From assembly GCA_002163975.1 (NCBI GenBank), contig CP019636.1:5521501-5585500 (forward strand): DNA of 64,000 nucleotides, read 5' to 3'. The notes under the pieces are model-generated. The model made no database searches. It saw nothing but the letters and a program-made list of their open reading frames with translations, and was not told the origin of the DNA. The position numbers and the translations under genes were made by a program. The stretch comes from Nostocales cyanobacterium HT-58-2 (GTDB lineage Bacteria; Cyanobacteriota; Cyanobacteriia; Cyanobacteriales; Nostocaceae). Position 1 is the first letter of the stretch. Each line of letters opens with the position of its first letter. Positions 24,980 through 33,931 of this stretch are shown here, one piece after another.

Positions 24980-26263
24980 TTACAAATCATTCTCAGAGCT
25001 TAGTAACCCAGAGGCAAACTCTATCGCTTCTTCTGCCGTGGAAAGCTTCCCCTCAATCTGCGCCACGGCAATTTCTGTAAGAAGTTTGCCGATTAGTGGC
25101 GAGGCAGGAATGTTCAGTGCTAACATTATAGCCTTCCCACTGAGTAATGGTGTGGGATGAGCAACCAGATCATCAGGATTCAGGTAGCGGGCGATTAAGG
25201 GTGCGATCGCCTCTACCAATGTACCGTGTGCTACTGCCAAAACAGCGATCGCGCTAAAGACAAATCCAGCTTCTTGGAAGAAAAAATATTGTTCTCGTAA
25301 AGACATCAGGGGTGCTTTTAATTGCGGTAATAGCCTTAAAGCAGTAACGACTGCTTTAATTTCGGCACGACTATAGGTGAGTTCTGTCAATTCTATTTCT
25401 GCTATTTCTGGTTCCGCTTTGACAAGACAAGCGAGTTTGGCAATACCCAACCAAGTCGTTTTGATGGTATCACGTATGGATTGGGTAAGTTCTCCCCCGA
25501 GTTGCTGCCAAATTTCGGTAAGTTGAGAGGCTGCTTTGTCAACCACTGCTAATAAAGCCACGCTTTCTTGGGTGGCGTATTTAAAGAAAGGGTTCAGTAA
25601 ACCATCTTCCCAAGCACGCGTAATCCAAGGAGTCCCCTGAGAATTTGCCAGCATATAGCCTAATTCCACTCGCACTCTTTCTGGAGCAACTTCTGTAATA
25701 TGTGATGCTAGAGAGCGAATTGCTGCTTGGGTATTTGGTTCAATCGTAAAACCGAGTTGGGCAGCTTGACGATATGCCCGCATTAAGCGCAAGGGGTCGT
25801 CTTGCAAGTTAGCAGGTGATATCATTCGTAAGACACGCTGTTGCAGATCAATAGAACCTTGCAGAGGGTCAATGATTTCTTGGGTATGAGGGTTGTAAGC
25901 TATGGCATTCACCGTGAAATCTCGCCTGTGTAAGTCTGTTTCTAAGCGAGAAGCCGGAGACTTAAAGTTAAGCTTATCGCCTTCCATCTGAGCAAAATCT
26001 GCTGTAGCATGGGGAAACACAACACGAGCAATTTGTCTTTCTGAATCCAATAGAACAAAACCTGCTTTGTAGTGTGTCGCGATTTTGCGGGCTACCTTTA
26101 CAGCTTTAGATGGGAGAACAAAATCCAGATCCAGATACTCGCGAGTCCTTCCCAAAAGGGCATCTCGCACAGCCCCACCGACGATATAAGCAGGTTGTGG
26201 TAAAAATTCCAAACTAAAAGGCCAATTTTCTGGCGACAAAAGAGAAGGAACTGAACAGTCCAT
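24980..26263 (-). CDS. cca: CCA tRNA nucleotidyltransferase / poly(A) polymerase family
   Basis: A 427-aa class II nucleotidyltransferase. YIVGGAVRDALLGR is the G[SG][LIVMFY]xR-type active-site loop and YLDLDFV the DxD metal-binding pair; HRRDFTVNAIAYN and DDPLRLMRAYRQAAQLGF are the following conserved blocks. The enzyme adds or repairs the 3' CCA of tRNA. Many cyanobacteria divide the job between CC-adding and A-adding enzymes, and which one this is cannot be told here. The ATG at 26263 fits the family start. Confidence 0.85.
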   Translation of the reverse strand: MDCSVPSLLSPENWPFSLEFLPQPAYIVGGAVRDALLGRTREYLDLDFVLPSKAVKVARKIATHYKAGFVLLDSERQIARVVFPHATADFAQMEGDKLNFKSPASRLETDLHRRDFTVNAIAYNPHTQEIIDPLQGSIDLQQRVLRMISPANLQDDPLRLMRAYRQAAQLGFTIEPNTQAAIRSLASHITEVAPERVRVELGYMLANSQGTPWITRAWEDGLLNPFFKYATQESVALLAVVDKAASQLTEIWQQLGGELTQSIRDTIKTTWLGIAKLACLVKAEPEIAEIELTELTYSRAEIKAVVTALRLLPQLKAPLMSLREQYFFFQEAGFVFSAIAVLAVAHGTLVEAIAPLIARYLNPDDLVAHPTPLLSGKAIMLALNIPASPLIGKLLTEIAVAQIEGKLSTAEEAIEFASGLLSSENDL

Positions 26264-26349
26264 CGTAATAAAAATAAACCCAGCGACTAGTGAATAACAA
26301 TGGCGCTTAAGTTAGATTATCAATAAAGGTCCCCGGAGTTGGTTGAATT

Positions 26350-26598
26350 ATGTGTGTTTGTGTAAATTGCCACTATGTAGACCGCTGTATCACTTACCAT
26401 GCGGTAGAAACGCAGCACCAACAACCCCATTTGACCGAAACGCCAGATTTTGAGCCAAATGAACCTTCCATCAATGTCAACATCCGCCCACGCGAAGATG
26501 TGATTGAAATGGAATGGGATGTTGTAGGATGTCTCAGCTTCAAGCGCGAAATGGGTAAGTGGTCGAAGTTGCGTCCTGGTGAGTTAGTACCTACTTGA
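26350..26598 (+). CDS. ycf34: Ycf34 family protein
   Basis: An 82-aa protein with the conserved Cys-rich N-terminus MCVCVNCHYVDRC and the C-terminal block VIEMEWDVVGCLSFKREMGKWSKLRPG, matching Ycf34, a small protein encoded in cyanobacteria and red-algal plastids. Ycf34 proteins bind an iron-sulphur cluster and affect photosynthetic electron transport. It is divergent from the cca gene (87 bases) and followed by tsaB 85 bases later. Confidence 0.9.
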   Translation: MCVCVNCHYVDRCITYHAVETQHQQPHLTETPDFEPNEPSINVNIRPREDVIEMEWDVVGCLSFKREMGKWSKLRPGELVPT

Positions 26599-26683
26599 TG
26601 ATTTAGTTGTGTTGTGTGTGTTCAACACGGCTACTACTTGTAGTAGTCGTGTCTATTTTTATGTTTAAATCAACACTGTAAAG

Positions 26684-27379
26684 ATGCTTGATAAACAAAT
26701 ATTAAAAATAGCTTTGACCACTGAATTGAAACACCTCCAATCAACACAATACGGATTAGCACTCCACACCACAACTCGCGAATTGGGTTTGGCTTTCCGT
26801 AACTTTGCAGGCGACACACGTTCTGAAGTTTGGTATCTAGAACGTGAGTTATCTAGCCATTTGCATCAGTATTTAATTGAGTTTATCAAACCACACACTT
26901 GGGCAGACTTGGCATTCATTGCTGTGGCAAAAGGACCAGGAGGTTTTACTGGGACTCGGATTGGAGTCGTCACTGCCCGCACTTTAGGGCAACAGCTAGG
27001 CATTCCTGTATTTGCCATTTCTACTTTAGCAGCTCTTGCGTGGTCACAAGTTTTTCAAACCCCTTCCCAGTCAACACAAAGTACCATAGCCGTACAAATG
27101 CCCGCTCAAAGAGGTCAAGTTTTTGGCGCTATTTATCAACCTGCGCCAGATGCTTCTGGACTTAGGATTTTATTGGCAGATACTGTCATGACTCCGGAAG
27201 CATGGCAAGAAAAGTTAGCAAGTTGGAATACGGATTATCAGCTGATTGAAGCACAATCAGGAATAGCAGCGACAGTGACAAGTGTGTTGCAACTGGCACA
27301 TTTAGACTGGCAACAAGGGCAGCGTCCTCACTGGTCAGAAGCGCTGCCGTATTATGGGCAACATCCAGTGGAAATATAA
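26684..27379 (+). CDS. tsaB: tRNA threonylcarbamoyladenosine biosynthesis protein TsaB
   Basis: A 231-aa protein of the ASKHA fold. LALHTTTRELGLAF, then ERELSSHLHQYL and AVAKGPGGFTGTRIGV, are the signatures of TsaB (YeaZ). TsaB helps TsaD and TsaE attach threonylcarbamoyl to A37 of tRNAs that read ANN codons. It follows ycf34 on the plus strand with a gap of 85 bases. The first ATG is used. Confidence 0.9.
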   Translation: MLDKQILKIALTTELKHLQSTQYGLALHTTTRELGLAFRNFAGDTRSEVWYLERELSSHLHQYLIEFIKPHTWADLAFIAVAKGPGGFTGTRIGVVTARTLGQQLGIPVFAISTLAALAWSQVFQTPSQSTQSTIAVQMPAQRGQVFGAIYQPAPDASGLRILLADTVMTPEAWQEKLASWNTDYQLIEAQSGIAATVTSVLQLAHLDWQQGQRPHWSEALPYYGQHPVEI

Positions 27380-27602
27380 AAACCAATAGAATAAATCATA
27401 ATAGTCACAAGCCATGTCGTGTGAGTCCCCACTGAATTGGTGGCATTGCATATTTGCGGGATGATTTAGCAACTTCCAAAACTCCACTTCTGCTTCCTGT
27501 GCCTCCCTTGCTCCCCCAGCTTACCCCAATTCATCCCACTCCAATTTATCCCACTACTGTGCAACACCGGATTTATTAACTTCCTTTTCATTCCCCACAA
27601 GT

Positions 27603-28751
27603 ATGGTGAAATTCCATAACACTCTGCCTCCTCAGGATAGCCAAACGACAAACCAAAATGGAGGTAGACAAATAAGCATTACAGCATTAAAAACTTGGGC
27701 TGCCACTCCTATTGGGTTGCAAGCCAAGATGTCGCTAAAAATGGCAATAGCAGCAGTCATTTCGTTGCTGGTTGCTCAGTGGTTGCAAATGAAGTACCCC
27801 GTTTACGTGGTCATAGCTGCCATTATCGTGATGTCGTCGACACAGGGCAGCACCTTGATACTGGGAAGCCAACGGTTAATTGGAACTGGTATCGGTGCGA
27901 TCGCTGGCGCCATTTTTACCGTTACCCTAGGTACCAATCCTTGGTCACTCGGAATTAGTGTATTCTTGACTATATTCCTTGCCTACTACTGGAAATTCAG
28001 TGACGCGGCAAAGATAGCAGGATATGTGTCAGAACTTGTGATCTTGACTCATGACCAATCTCCCTGGTTGTATGCCTGGGGTAGATGTCTAGAGACTCTA
28101 TTGGGAATTGGTATTGCACTGTTGATCAACAACTTTGTCTTTCCCGCCTGTGCAGGAGTGGAACTAAGATATTGTTTATCACAAACGCTGATTAGTTTGG
28201 AGCAGTTTTACGGATTAGTTGTAGACGGTGCATTGACAGAAAATTATGAGCATCCCAAAGCAGATACCATAAAAGCCACTATTCTCAATTCTCTACAGAA
28301 AATGCAGGAGCTATGGAAAGAAGTTAGACAGGGACAGACACGCGAACCTCCAGACAAGCAGGTGAATGAAGCTTGGGAGTTTCTCCTCGGGAGAATTTGG
28401 GAACATATCCTGACAATGGAACATACTGTACTTGTCCAACAAGAGGATATCTTCTGGCAGATGCTTTTACCGCAACTCACTCAACTGGCACAGGAAACCA
28501 GAAGCGCCATGCTTGCTTTGGCAGATGCTGTCAAGTCCCATGAATCTCATTTGTTTTTACCAAAGATAGAAGTTGCGCTCACCAATGTATCGGATCAATT
28601 CAATCATTTGTCAAGTACTCAACACAAAGACTATCCAATCAATGAGCTTCTGCGGTTTTTTACTTTCTTCAACGCGATGGAAGAAGTCGGCAGAAAGCTG
28701 CAAAGAATGGCTGATACACTCTCTAATTCAGAATTCGTAATTGGAAAATAA
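27603..28751 (+). CDS. FUSC/aromatic-acid-exporter family membrane protein
   Basis: A 382-aa protein. Residues about 40-185 contain several closely spaced membrane segments (MAIAAVISLLVAQWL, VVIAAIIVMSSTQG, IGTGIGAIAGAIFTVTLG, GISVFLTIFLAYY, LLGIGIALLINNFVF), and the C-terminal half is soluble and helical. This is the plan of FUSC/ArAE-type transporters, which in other bacteria export fusaric acid or hydroxybenzoates. The substrate is unknown. It is convergent with argD. Confidence 0.75.
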   Translation: MVKFHNTLPPQDSQTTNQNGGRQISITALKTWAATPIGLQAKMSLKMAIAAVISLLVAQWLQMKYPVYVVIAAIIVMSSTQGSTLILGSQRLIGTGIGAIAGAIFTVTLGTNPWSLGISVFLTIFLAYYWKFSDAAKIAGYVSELVILTHDQSPWLYAWGRCLETLLGIGIALLINNFVFPACAGVELRYCLSQTLISLEQFYGLVVDGALTENYEHPKADTIKATILNSLQKMQELWKEVRQGQTREPPDKQVNEAWEFLLGRIWEHILTMEHTVLVQQEDIFWQMLLPQLTQLAQETRSAMLALADAVKSHESHLFLPKIEVALTNVSDQFNHLSSTQHKDYPINELLRFFTFFNAMEEVGRKLQRMADTLSNSEFVIGK

Positions 28752-28781
28752 ATTACGAATTCTGAATCACTCATCCACTCA

Positions 28782-30044
28782 TCATGCTGTGACAGTCCCC
28801 ATTGCCTTATCAACAGCTTGCAGTGCCTGTTCTACTTCTTTTTCTGTCACAATTAAAGGTGGCACAAATCGCACAACCTTGGGACCAGCTGGAACGAGCA
28901 ATAAACCCTCGTCGATGGAAGCTTTGACAACGTCCGCCGCTGTTAGCTGAATATCTGCATTCAACACCAAACCATTGATGAGACCCCAACCGCGGACTTC
29001 GGTAAGGTGATTGGGGTATTTTGCGGCGATCGCCTGCAAACCAGTTCGCAACTGCTCACCCCGTTTTTGTACATTTTGCAATATATTTTCCCGTTCCAAG
29101 GTTTGGCAGACAGTAAGAGCAACCCCGCAGGCAAAAGGATTTCCACCAAAAGTACTAGCGTGCTCTCCTGGTTGGAAAACGTCGCAGAATGATTTGCACA
29201 TCATTGCCCCGATAGGGATACCACCGCCCAAGCCCTTGGCGCTGGTGAAGATATCTGGCTCAACGCCAAGATACTCGTAACCCCATAACTTACCGCTGCG
29301 TCCCATCCCGACTTGTACTTCGTCAAAAATGAGCAAAACACCAGTTTCATCGCAAATTTGCCGCAGCTTTTGGAAGTAGGCAACATCCCCTGGTCGTACG
29401 CCACCTTCTCCTTGTAATGGTTCGATCAAAATTGCCGCCACGCGGTAATCACCTTCATCAAGCTCACTAATCGCTACTTCCACTGCCTCAATATCGTTGT
29501 AAGGTACGTAGTGGAAACAGGGCACTAGGGGGTCAAAATTCTTTTGATACTTCGGTTGTCCTGTGGCGGTAATTGTCGCCAAAGTCCTACCGTGGAAACT
29601 GTCGTGTGCGGTCAAAATAATTGGTTTTTCAATTTGTAGCACTGTATGCGCGTATTTCCGTGCCAGCTTAATTGCTGCTTCATTAGCTTCTGCCCCGGAG
29701 TTGCAGAAAAATACGCGATCAGCACAGGAGTGTTGAACTATCCACTTTGCCAATTCTCCCTGCTCAGGAATGTAGTACAAATTAGAAACGTGATGCAGCT
29801 TCTGTATTTGCCGTGTCACTGCTTCTACCAAAGCAGGGTGAGCATGCCCCAAGGTACAAGTGGCAATTCCAGCCACAAAGTCGAGATATTCTCGCCCCTG
29901 TGTATCCCACACTCGGCATCCAGCACCCCGTTCTAGGGCTATGGGAAACCGCGCGTAGGTGGACATGACAGCTTGATTGAAATCATCCGTGTCAAAGGGG
30001 CTAGACGTTATCGTCGCTTGTTCAACCAGAGTTTGTATGCTCAC
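28782..30044 (-). CDS. argD: Acetylornithine aminotransferase
   Basis: A 420-aa class III PLP-dependent aminotransferase. FCNSGAEANEAAIKLARKY contributes the phosphate site, LIFDEVQVGMGRSGKLW the conserved Asp of the cofactor pocket, and SAKGLGGGIPIGAM the PLP lysine. It transfers the amino group to N-acetylglutamate semialdehyde in arginine synthesis. Length and motifs fit ArgD; ornithine or GABA aminotransferases are less likely. The first ATG (MSIQTLVEQ) is used. Confidence 0.9.
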   Translation of the reverse strand: MSIQTLVEQATITSSPFDTDDFNQAVMSTYARFPIALERGAGCRVWDTQGREYLDFVAGIATCTLGHAHPALVEAVTRQIQKLHHVSNLYYIPEQGELAKWIVQHSCADRVFFCNSGAEANEAAIKLARKYAHTVLQIEKPIILTAHDSFHGRTLATITATGQPKYQKNFDPLVPCFHYVPYNDIEAVEVAISELDEGDYRVAAILIEPLQGEGGVRPGDVAYFQKLRQICDETGVLLIFDEVQVGMGRSGKLWGYEYLGVEPDIFTSAKGLGGGIPIGAMMCKSFCDVFQPGEHASTFGGNPFACGVALTVCQTLERENILQNVQKRGEQLRTGLQAIAAKYPNHLTEVRGWGLINGLVLNADIQLTAADVVKASIDEGLLLVPAGPKVVRFVPPLIVTEKEVEQALQAVDKAMGTVTA

Positions 30045-30521
30045 TGCCCAACTCCTGAAAAATTTTTATCTTACCTTTGGTCGCTGGTTTTTATGAGAAT
30101 CGTAAAAAAAATCTTCTTACAAACTTCATCTTAAGCCAGCACTCAGATATTCTCAAACGAGTGACTTTGGAAAAAAACCGTGTATGGACATCTTTATTGG
30201 TAGTCTTAAAGTCATATCGAGTCAAGCTTTTATGCTATGTATGTTGCCTTTAGGTTACTTTTAGCTTAAAAACTAATTACCTTGCCCTGATGCAGCAAAC
30301 TTGGGATAGTTTCAATCCCCTTGTGGAGAAAAGGTAGTTTGTAACTTGTATTGAATTTCAATCCCTTTGGAAGTACTGGTTTCAATAAGGAGATTATTGA
30401 AGCAATTACCTGTCAGGTAATTAAATTTATTGTTTTTGCCAGTCTTGTCACGCAGCAACGCACCCGTACCGCAGATGAAGCGACAGAACAAAACTGGAAA
30501 CGCGTTGAATAGATGAACTCA
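30045..30521. other. 477-bp gap with a CRISPR-repeat-like sequence
   Basis: No clear gene is seen. GTTTCAATCCCC...GTTTGTAAC at 30309-30345 has the length and ends of a cyanobacterial CRISPR repeat but is single. The plus-strand frame 30351-30512 could encode about 53 residues ending QNWKRVE, without a good start; it may be a 3' fragment of a gene I do not recognise. This gap would include the promoter of argD. Confidence 0.4.
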
Positions 30522-30992
30522 TCAGCCATCCAACCTAGGAGTAAGCTGAAAGATTGCCAGAACTATCAAACTAATCAAACAACTGAATTGAATCGCTAAG
30601 CTCAATAACCGTAACCTTGGGTCGGCACCCACAATATGAATCACGGAGTGCAAAAGTCGGAAAGTGATATAGACGCTGACCAGCAAATCGACGACACCTC
30701 CGGATACGCCTCGTACCATCAGGAGAAAAACGACTCCTAAATAAAGCGGCAGATTTTCGACCAAGTTATACTGTACTCGAAGTAACCGCCAAAGCAAGCT
30801 CTCATCATTGATTGTCCCGAATTCTTTTGGGCTCCCTCCTGCCGCTAAATGTCGAATTCTCACTGCAAGTAAGAGAACAACAACCGCGATCGTCCAGAGA
30901 ATGAAAATTACCAATCCCCAAAGTGGAGCGGTCATGGTTACTATAGATAATTTTTCAGCGATAGCAAGACCTGCACTTTGCTCAATTTGCAT
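30522..30992 (-). CDS. MAPEG-family membrane protein
   Basis: The start is set at the ATG at 30992 because GGAGAAAGA lies just before it; the longer frame lacks this. The 156-aa product has four membrane segments (LWGLVIFILWTIAVVVLLLAV, LPLYLGVVFLLMV, VVDLLVSVYITF and LSLAIQFSCLISLIVLAIF) and the family motif RVQYNLVENLPLYL, with the conserved N and E of MAPEG proteins. Members are glutathione transferases or related detoxifying enzymes, or have unknown function. It follows the AraC-type regulator on the same strand, 116 bases away. Confidence 0.8.
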   Translation of the reverse strand: MQIEQSAGLAIAEKLSIVTMTAPLWGLVIFILWTIAVVVLLLAVRIRHLAAGGSPKEFGTINDESLLWRLLRVQYNLVENLPLYLGVVFLLMVRGVSGGVVDLLVSVYITFRLLHSVIHIVGADPRLRLLSLAIQFSCLISLIVLAIFQLTPRLDG

Positions 30993-31108
30993 CTTCTTTC
31001 TCCAATAGAGTCTGCCCATACTGTAAAAAGTTGGTGCATCAAGACTCTAGAAAAAAGTTGCCAAGGTTTGGGATATTATTGCGATCCTTTGGAGCTTAGT
31101 ACAAACAA

Positions 31109-32041
31109 TCACAAAACGTTGTTAGCAACAGATCGTAATTGCAGTAGTTGTTTGGGTGTAGCACCTATCATGCGTTTGAAGCATCGAGTTAAATGACTTT
31201 GATCACAAAAGCCTGTGCGTGTGGCGATTTCGACGATGCTTAGCTCACTATATTGCAGAAGGTGTTTCGCTTGATTAAGCCGACACTGCAAAATGTATTG
31301 GTGAGGCGTTATACCCATGCTTTGCTTAAATAGTCGTAAGAAGTGATAGGGACTGATTTGGGCGATCGCCGCAATCTCATCCAATTTCAAATCTTGATGG
31401 AGATGGTCGTTGATATAGTCTTTTACCAAAGTCAGTTTGGTTTGGGGTAAGCCATTGGTATAACTGGAGAGTTTAGGTCGGGTAACACAATAGCTTCGTA
31501 ATAAATGAACGGCTAATGCTGTTTTAAGGCTATCTACCAGCAAATGACTCCCCATCCCCCCTATTTCAGCTTCTCCTTTGAGGGTTGAAAAGATGCTTTG
31601 TATGAATAGATCCGACTCGTTCATAAATCGAGGTAATAATTCAATTTGGTCGGGGTTCACCCAGTCCTGACCAATGTGCTGGAGCAGAATCGGTTCGAGT
31701 GCTAGCACCATAAATTGAGCAGGAGCATCCCAGCTACAGCGATGGGCAATTCCCGCTGGAATGACAGCAATGTCTCCGACACTACGTCTTTCACGCGACT
31801 GCTTGTCATCAAGCGATCTCATACCAGGTGCATTCATCTTGGATGAACCAATTAGCCCACAAGCCAGCACATGCATCGTGTGGTAATGTTCATCGGTTGC
31901 GAAAGTCGGTTGCTGATGCAGTTCAAGATGCACCCCATTCCAACCTAAACTCCTTAAAACAGCAGGTTTGGGAACAATCCGGTCCGATGAGTTCTCTTGG
32001 CAATAATCCAGTAGTTTGACAGACTGCTTGAGTTTTTTCAT
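31109..32041 (-). CDS. AraC-family transcriptional regulator
   Basis: A 310-aa regulator. The N-terminal half is a cupin-like ligand-sensing domain (HYHTMHVLACGLIGSS, AVIPAGIAHRCSWDAP), and residues about 205-300 carry the two helix-turn-helix motifs of AraC/XylS proteins (LDEIAAIAQISPYHFLRLFKQ and SIVEIATRTGFCDQSHLTRCFKR). The ligand is unknown. The next gene on the same strand is the MAPEG protein, a likely target of this regulator. Confidence 0.9.
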   Translation of the reverse strand: MKKLKQSVKLLDYCQENSSDRIVPKPAVLRSLGWNGVHLELHQQPTFATDEHYHTMHVLACGLIGSSKMNAPGMRSLDDKQSRERRSVGDIAVIPAGIAHRCSWDAPAQFMVLALEPILLQHIGQDWVNPDQIELLPRFMNESDLFIQSIFSTLKGEAEIGGMGSHLLVDSLKTALAVHLLRSYCVTRPKLSSYTNGLPQTKLTLVKDYINDHLHQDLKLDEIAAIAQISPYHFLRLFKQSMGITPHQYILQCRLNQAKHLLQYSELSIVEIATRTGFCDQSHLTRCFKRMIGATPKQLLQLRSVANNVL

Positions 32042-32139
32042 GACCTGTCACAGCTAAAGAATATACCCATTGTGCCTAATTTTTGCCTTTTCCGTTGATA
32101 CCACATACCACTGTTTCACCAATTTGTTAAATAACCCAA

Positions 32140-32275
32140 TTATGCCCTTTGATATTCAATTCGCATTTTTCTAACATCAATTTGTTCCGATTCTAAAAAT
32201 ACGATTTTTGGCGTTGCTAAATCAAAATTATGCTCAATTAATATCTTTTCCTTGATACTTGTCAGTCCAGGTGAA
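32140..32275 (-). pseudogene. Fragment of an unidentified gene next to the dead integrase
   Basis: One frame on the minus strand is open from about 32275 to the TAA at 32140-32142 and encodes ILIEHNFDLATPKIVFLES and EQIDVRKMRIEYQRA. It lacks a start and is out of frame with the integrase remnant that runs into it, so it looks like the 3' end of another gene joined to it by deletion. The family is not recognised. Confidence 0.3.
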
Positions 32276-32675
32276 TTATTTTCTAGCTATTAGTCGTCCT
32301 AGCTCATAAGCTTCTTCTTCTGCTGTCTTTAACCCGTCTAGATTGGCAGGGATACCAAGAGATATCTTGTATTGTTTAGTTCTCAATCCATTATTATTGG
32401 TTTCTCCTGGTTTATTTAAGTGGTAATGTAGCTTGCAGCTGGATGCTTCCATTAGATAGTAATAAGCCTACTTTGGCTTTTGCTGCTTTTAGTCTGTTTT
32501 TAGCTGCTTCAAACTCTTGCTCGAACTTCTTTTGAAGGTGTGCTTGAGTGGCTTCTGTGTGTTTTTTTCTACCTAAGAAGCTACTATCTGTACTATTAGG
32601 AGCTATAAAGTCTGCAAATACGTCATTTTGAGGAGGTTGATTATCTAAAGTCTTATGGAGCCTAGTTTTTGGCAT
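32240..32675 (-). pseudogene. Decayed tyrosine-type site-specific integrase, N-terminal part
   Basis: The first 87 codons (32675 to 32412) end in LKAAKAKVGLL and LQATLPLK, then a stop. Shifting by one base there continues into NKPGETNNNGL, QYKISLGIPANLDGLKTAEEEA and YELGRLIARK, then a TAA where the family has Gln, and resumes FTWTDKYQGKD. This order matches the N-terminal region of the large tyrosine recombinases common in filamentous cyanobacteria. One frameshift, one nonsense codon and loss of the catalytic domain make it a pseudogene. The family call rests on my recall of the ISLGIPANLDGLK pattern. Confidence 0.6.
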
Positions 32676-32810
32676 TGTCTTATTTTTGGCTTCAATAAAT
32701 AGTTATTCAGATAACCATTTATGAAATATAAATATAACTTATAGGGTTGAAAAGCCTGTAGTTATCAGACAAAGCATAATAAACAGAAAGATGCTTTTCT
32801 GCAATCATAT

Positions 32811-33875
32811 ATGTATTCCACACTTGAACAGAAGTATCAACGTATCCAAAAAGAGTTAATGGCGGGGGTGATAGCTCTTGCTGGTGTCTTTCTCATTGGC
32901 ACATTATGGTACAAGTTTGTGGAGGATTGGTCTTGGGAAGACGCAGCTTACATGACCGTCATCACCTTAGCCACTGTAGGCTACGGTGAAACCCGACCGC
33001 TTGGACCCCGAGGAAGATTATTTACCATCGCCCTGATTTTGTTGGGAGTTATTAGTATTGGTTACATTGTTAATAGATTTACAGAAGCTATTATTGAAGG
33101 CTATTTTCAACAAGGAATTAGAATACGACAGCAGAGGCGCTTGATGGAATCCTTGGCGGAGCATTATATTATTTGTGGATTTAGTCGCACTGGGCGCCAA
33201 ATTGCCCTAGAATTTCGAGCGGAAGGTGTTCCTTTTATTGTTATTGACTCCAAGTTAGAATCCGTACAACTAGCCCAATCCAATGGTTATATTGTCTACC
33301 AAGGAGATGCCACTTTGGATGAAACTTTATTTGGAGTTGGCATTGAACGGGCAATTTGTATTGTAGCAGCACTTCCTTCAGATGCAGAGAATTTATACAT
33401 AGTAATATCAGCAAAAACTCTTAATCCGAATATTAGGGCGATCGCCCGCGCCAGTACGGAGGAAGCTTTGCAAAAATTACAGCGTGCTGGAGCAGATGCT
33501 GTGATTTCTCCCTATATTACTGGCGGAAAGCGCATGGCTGCTGCTGCTTTGCGACCCCAGATTATGGACTTTGTAGACGGGATTATCTCTGGTACTGATC
33601 GACAGCTATATATGGAAGAATTTTTGCTAGATCCTGCGGTTTGTCCTTTTGTGGGTCAAACTTTAGGACAGGCACAATTACGAGCGCAAACGGGTGCATT
33701 GCTGCTTGCAATCCGTCGTGCTAATGGTGAACTCATCGGTGGTCCCACTGCTGAAACAGTATTTATGCGGGGAGATGTTCTCATTGCTATGGGGACAGCT
33801 GAACAATTGCGTGCTCTTAATCAAGTTTTAGGACCTATTCGTTCCAAGAAGTTGCGGCGACCAAGGAAGAGTTAA
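32811..33875 (+). CDS. Potassium channel with TrkA-N/TrkA-C regulatory domains
   Basis: A 354-aa protein. Two membrane helices (LMAGVIALAGVFLIGTLWY and FTIALILLGVISIGYIV) flank a pore loop with the selectivity filter TVGYGE at residues 55-60. A TrkA-N (RCK) NAD-binding domain follows (YIICGFSRTGRQIA, then FIVID), and residues about 260-345 form a TrkA-C-like domain. It is a ligand-gated potassium channel of the two-TM RCK type in the plasma membrane. The gene stands alone. Confidence 0.88.
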   Translation: MYSTLEQKYQRIQKELMAGVIALAGVFLIGTLWYKFVEDWSWEDAAYMTVITLATVGYGETRPLGPRGRLFTIALILLGVISIGYIVNRFTEAIIEGYFQQGIRIRQQRRLMESLAEHYIICGFSRTGRQIALEFRAEGVPFIVIDSKLESVQLAQSNGYIVYQGDATLDETLFGVGIERAICIVAALPSDAENLYIVISAKTLNPNIRAIARASTEEALQKLQRAGADAVISPYITGGKRMAAAALRPQIMDFVDGIISGTDRQLYMEEFLLDPAVCPFVGQTLGQAQLRAQTGALLLAIRRANGELIGGPTAETVFMRGDVLIAMGTAEQLRALNQVLGPIRSKKLRRPRKS

Positions 33876-33931
33876 GGCAAGAGGAATGAGAGAAATTCCC
33901 TTTATACCCTTATTTAATGAACTACCCAGAC

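Noticed and set aside
30300..30420. A real CRISPR array
   Set aside because: Only one full-length repeat-like unit with no regular spacing or spacers, and no cas genes in the window.
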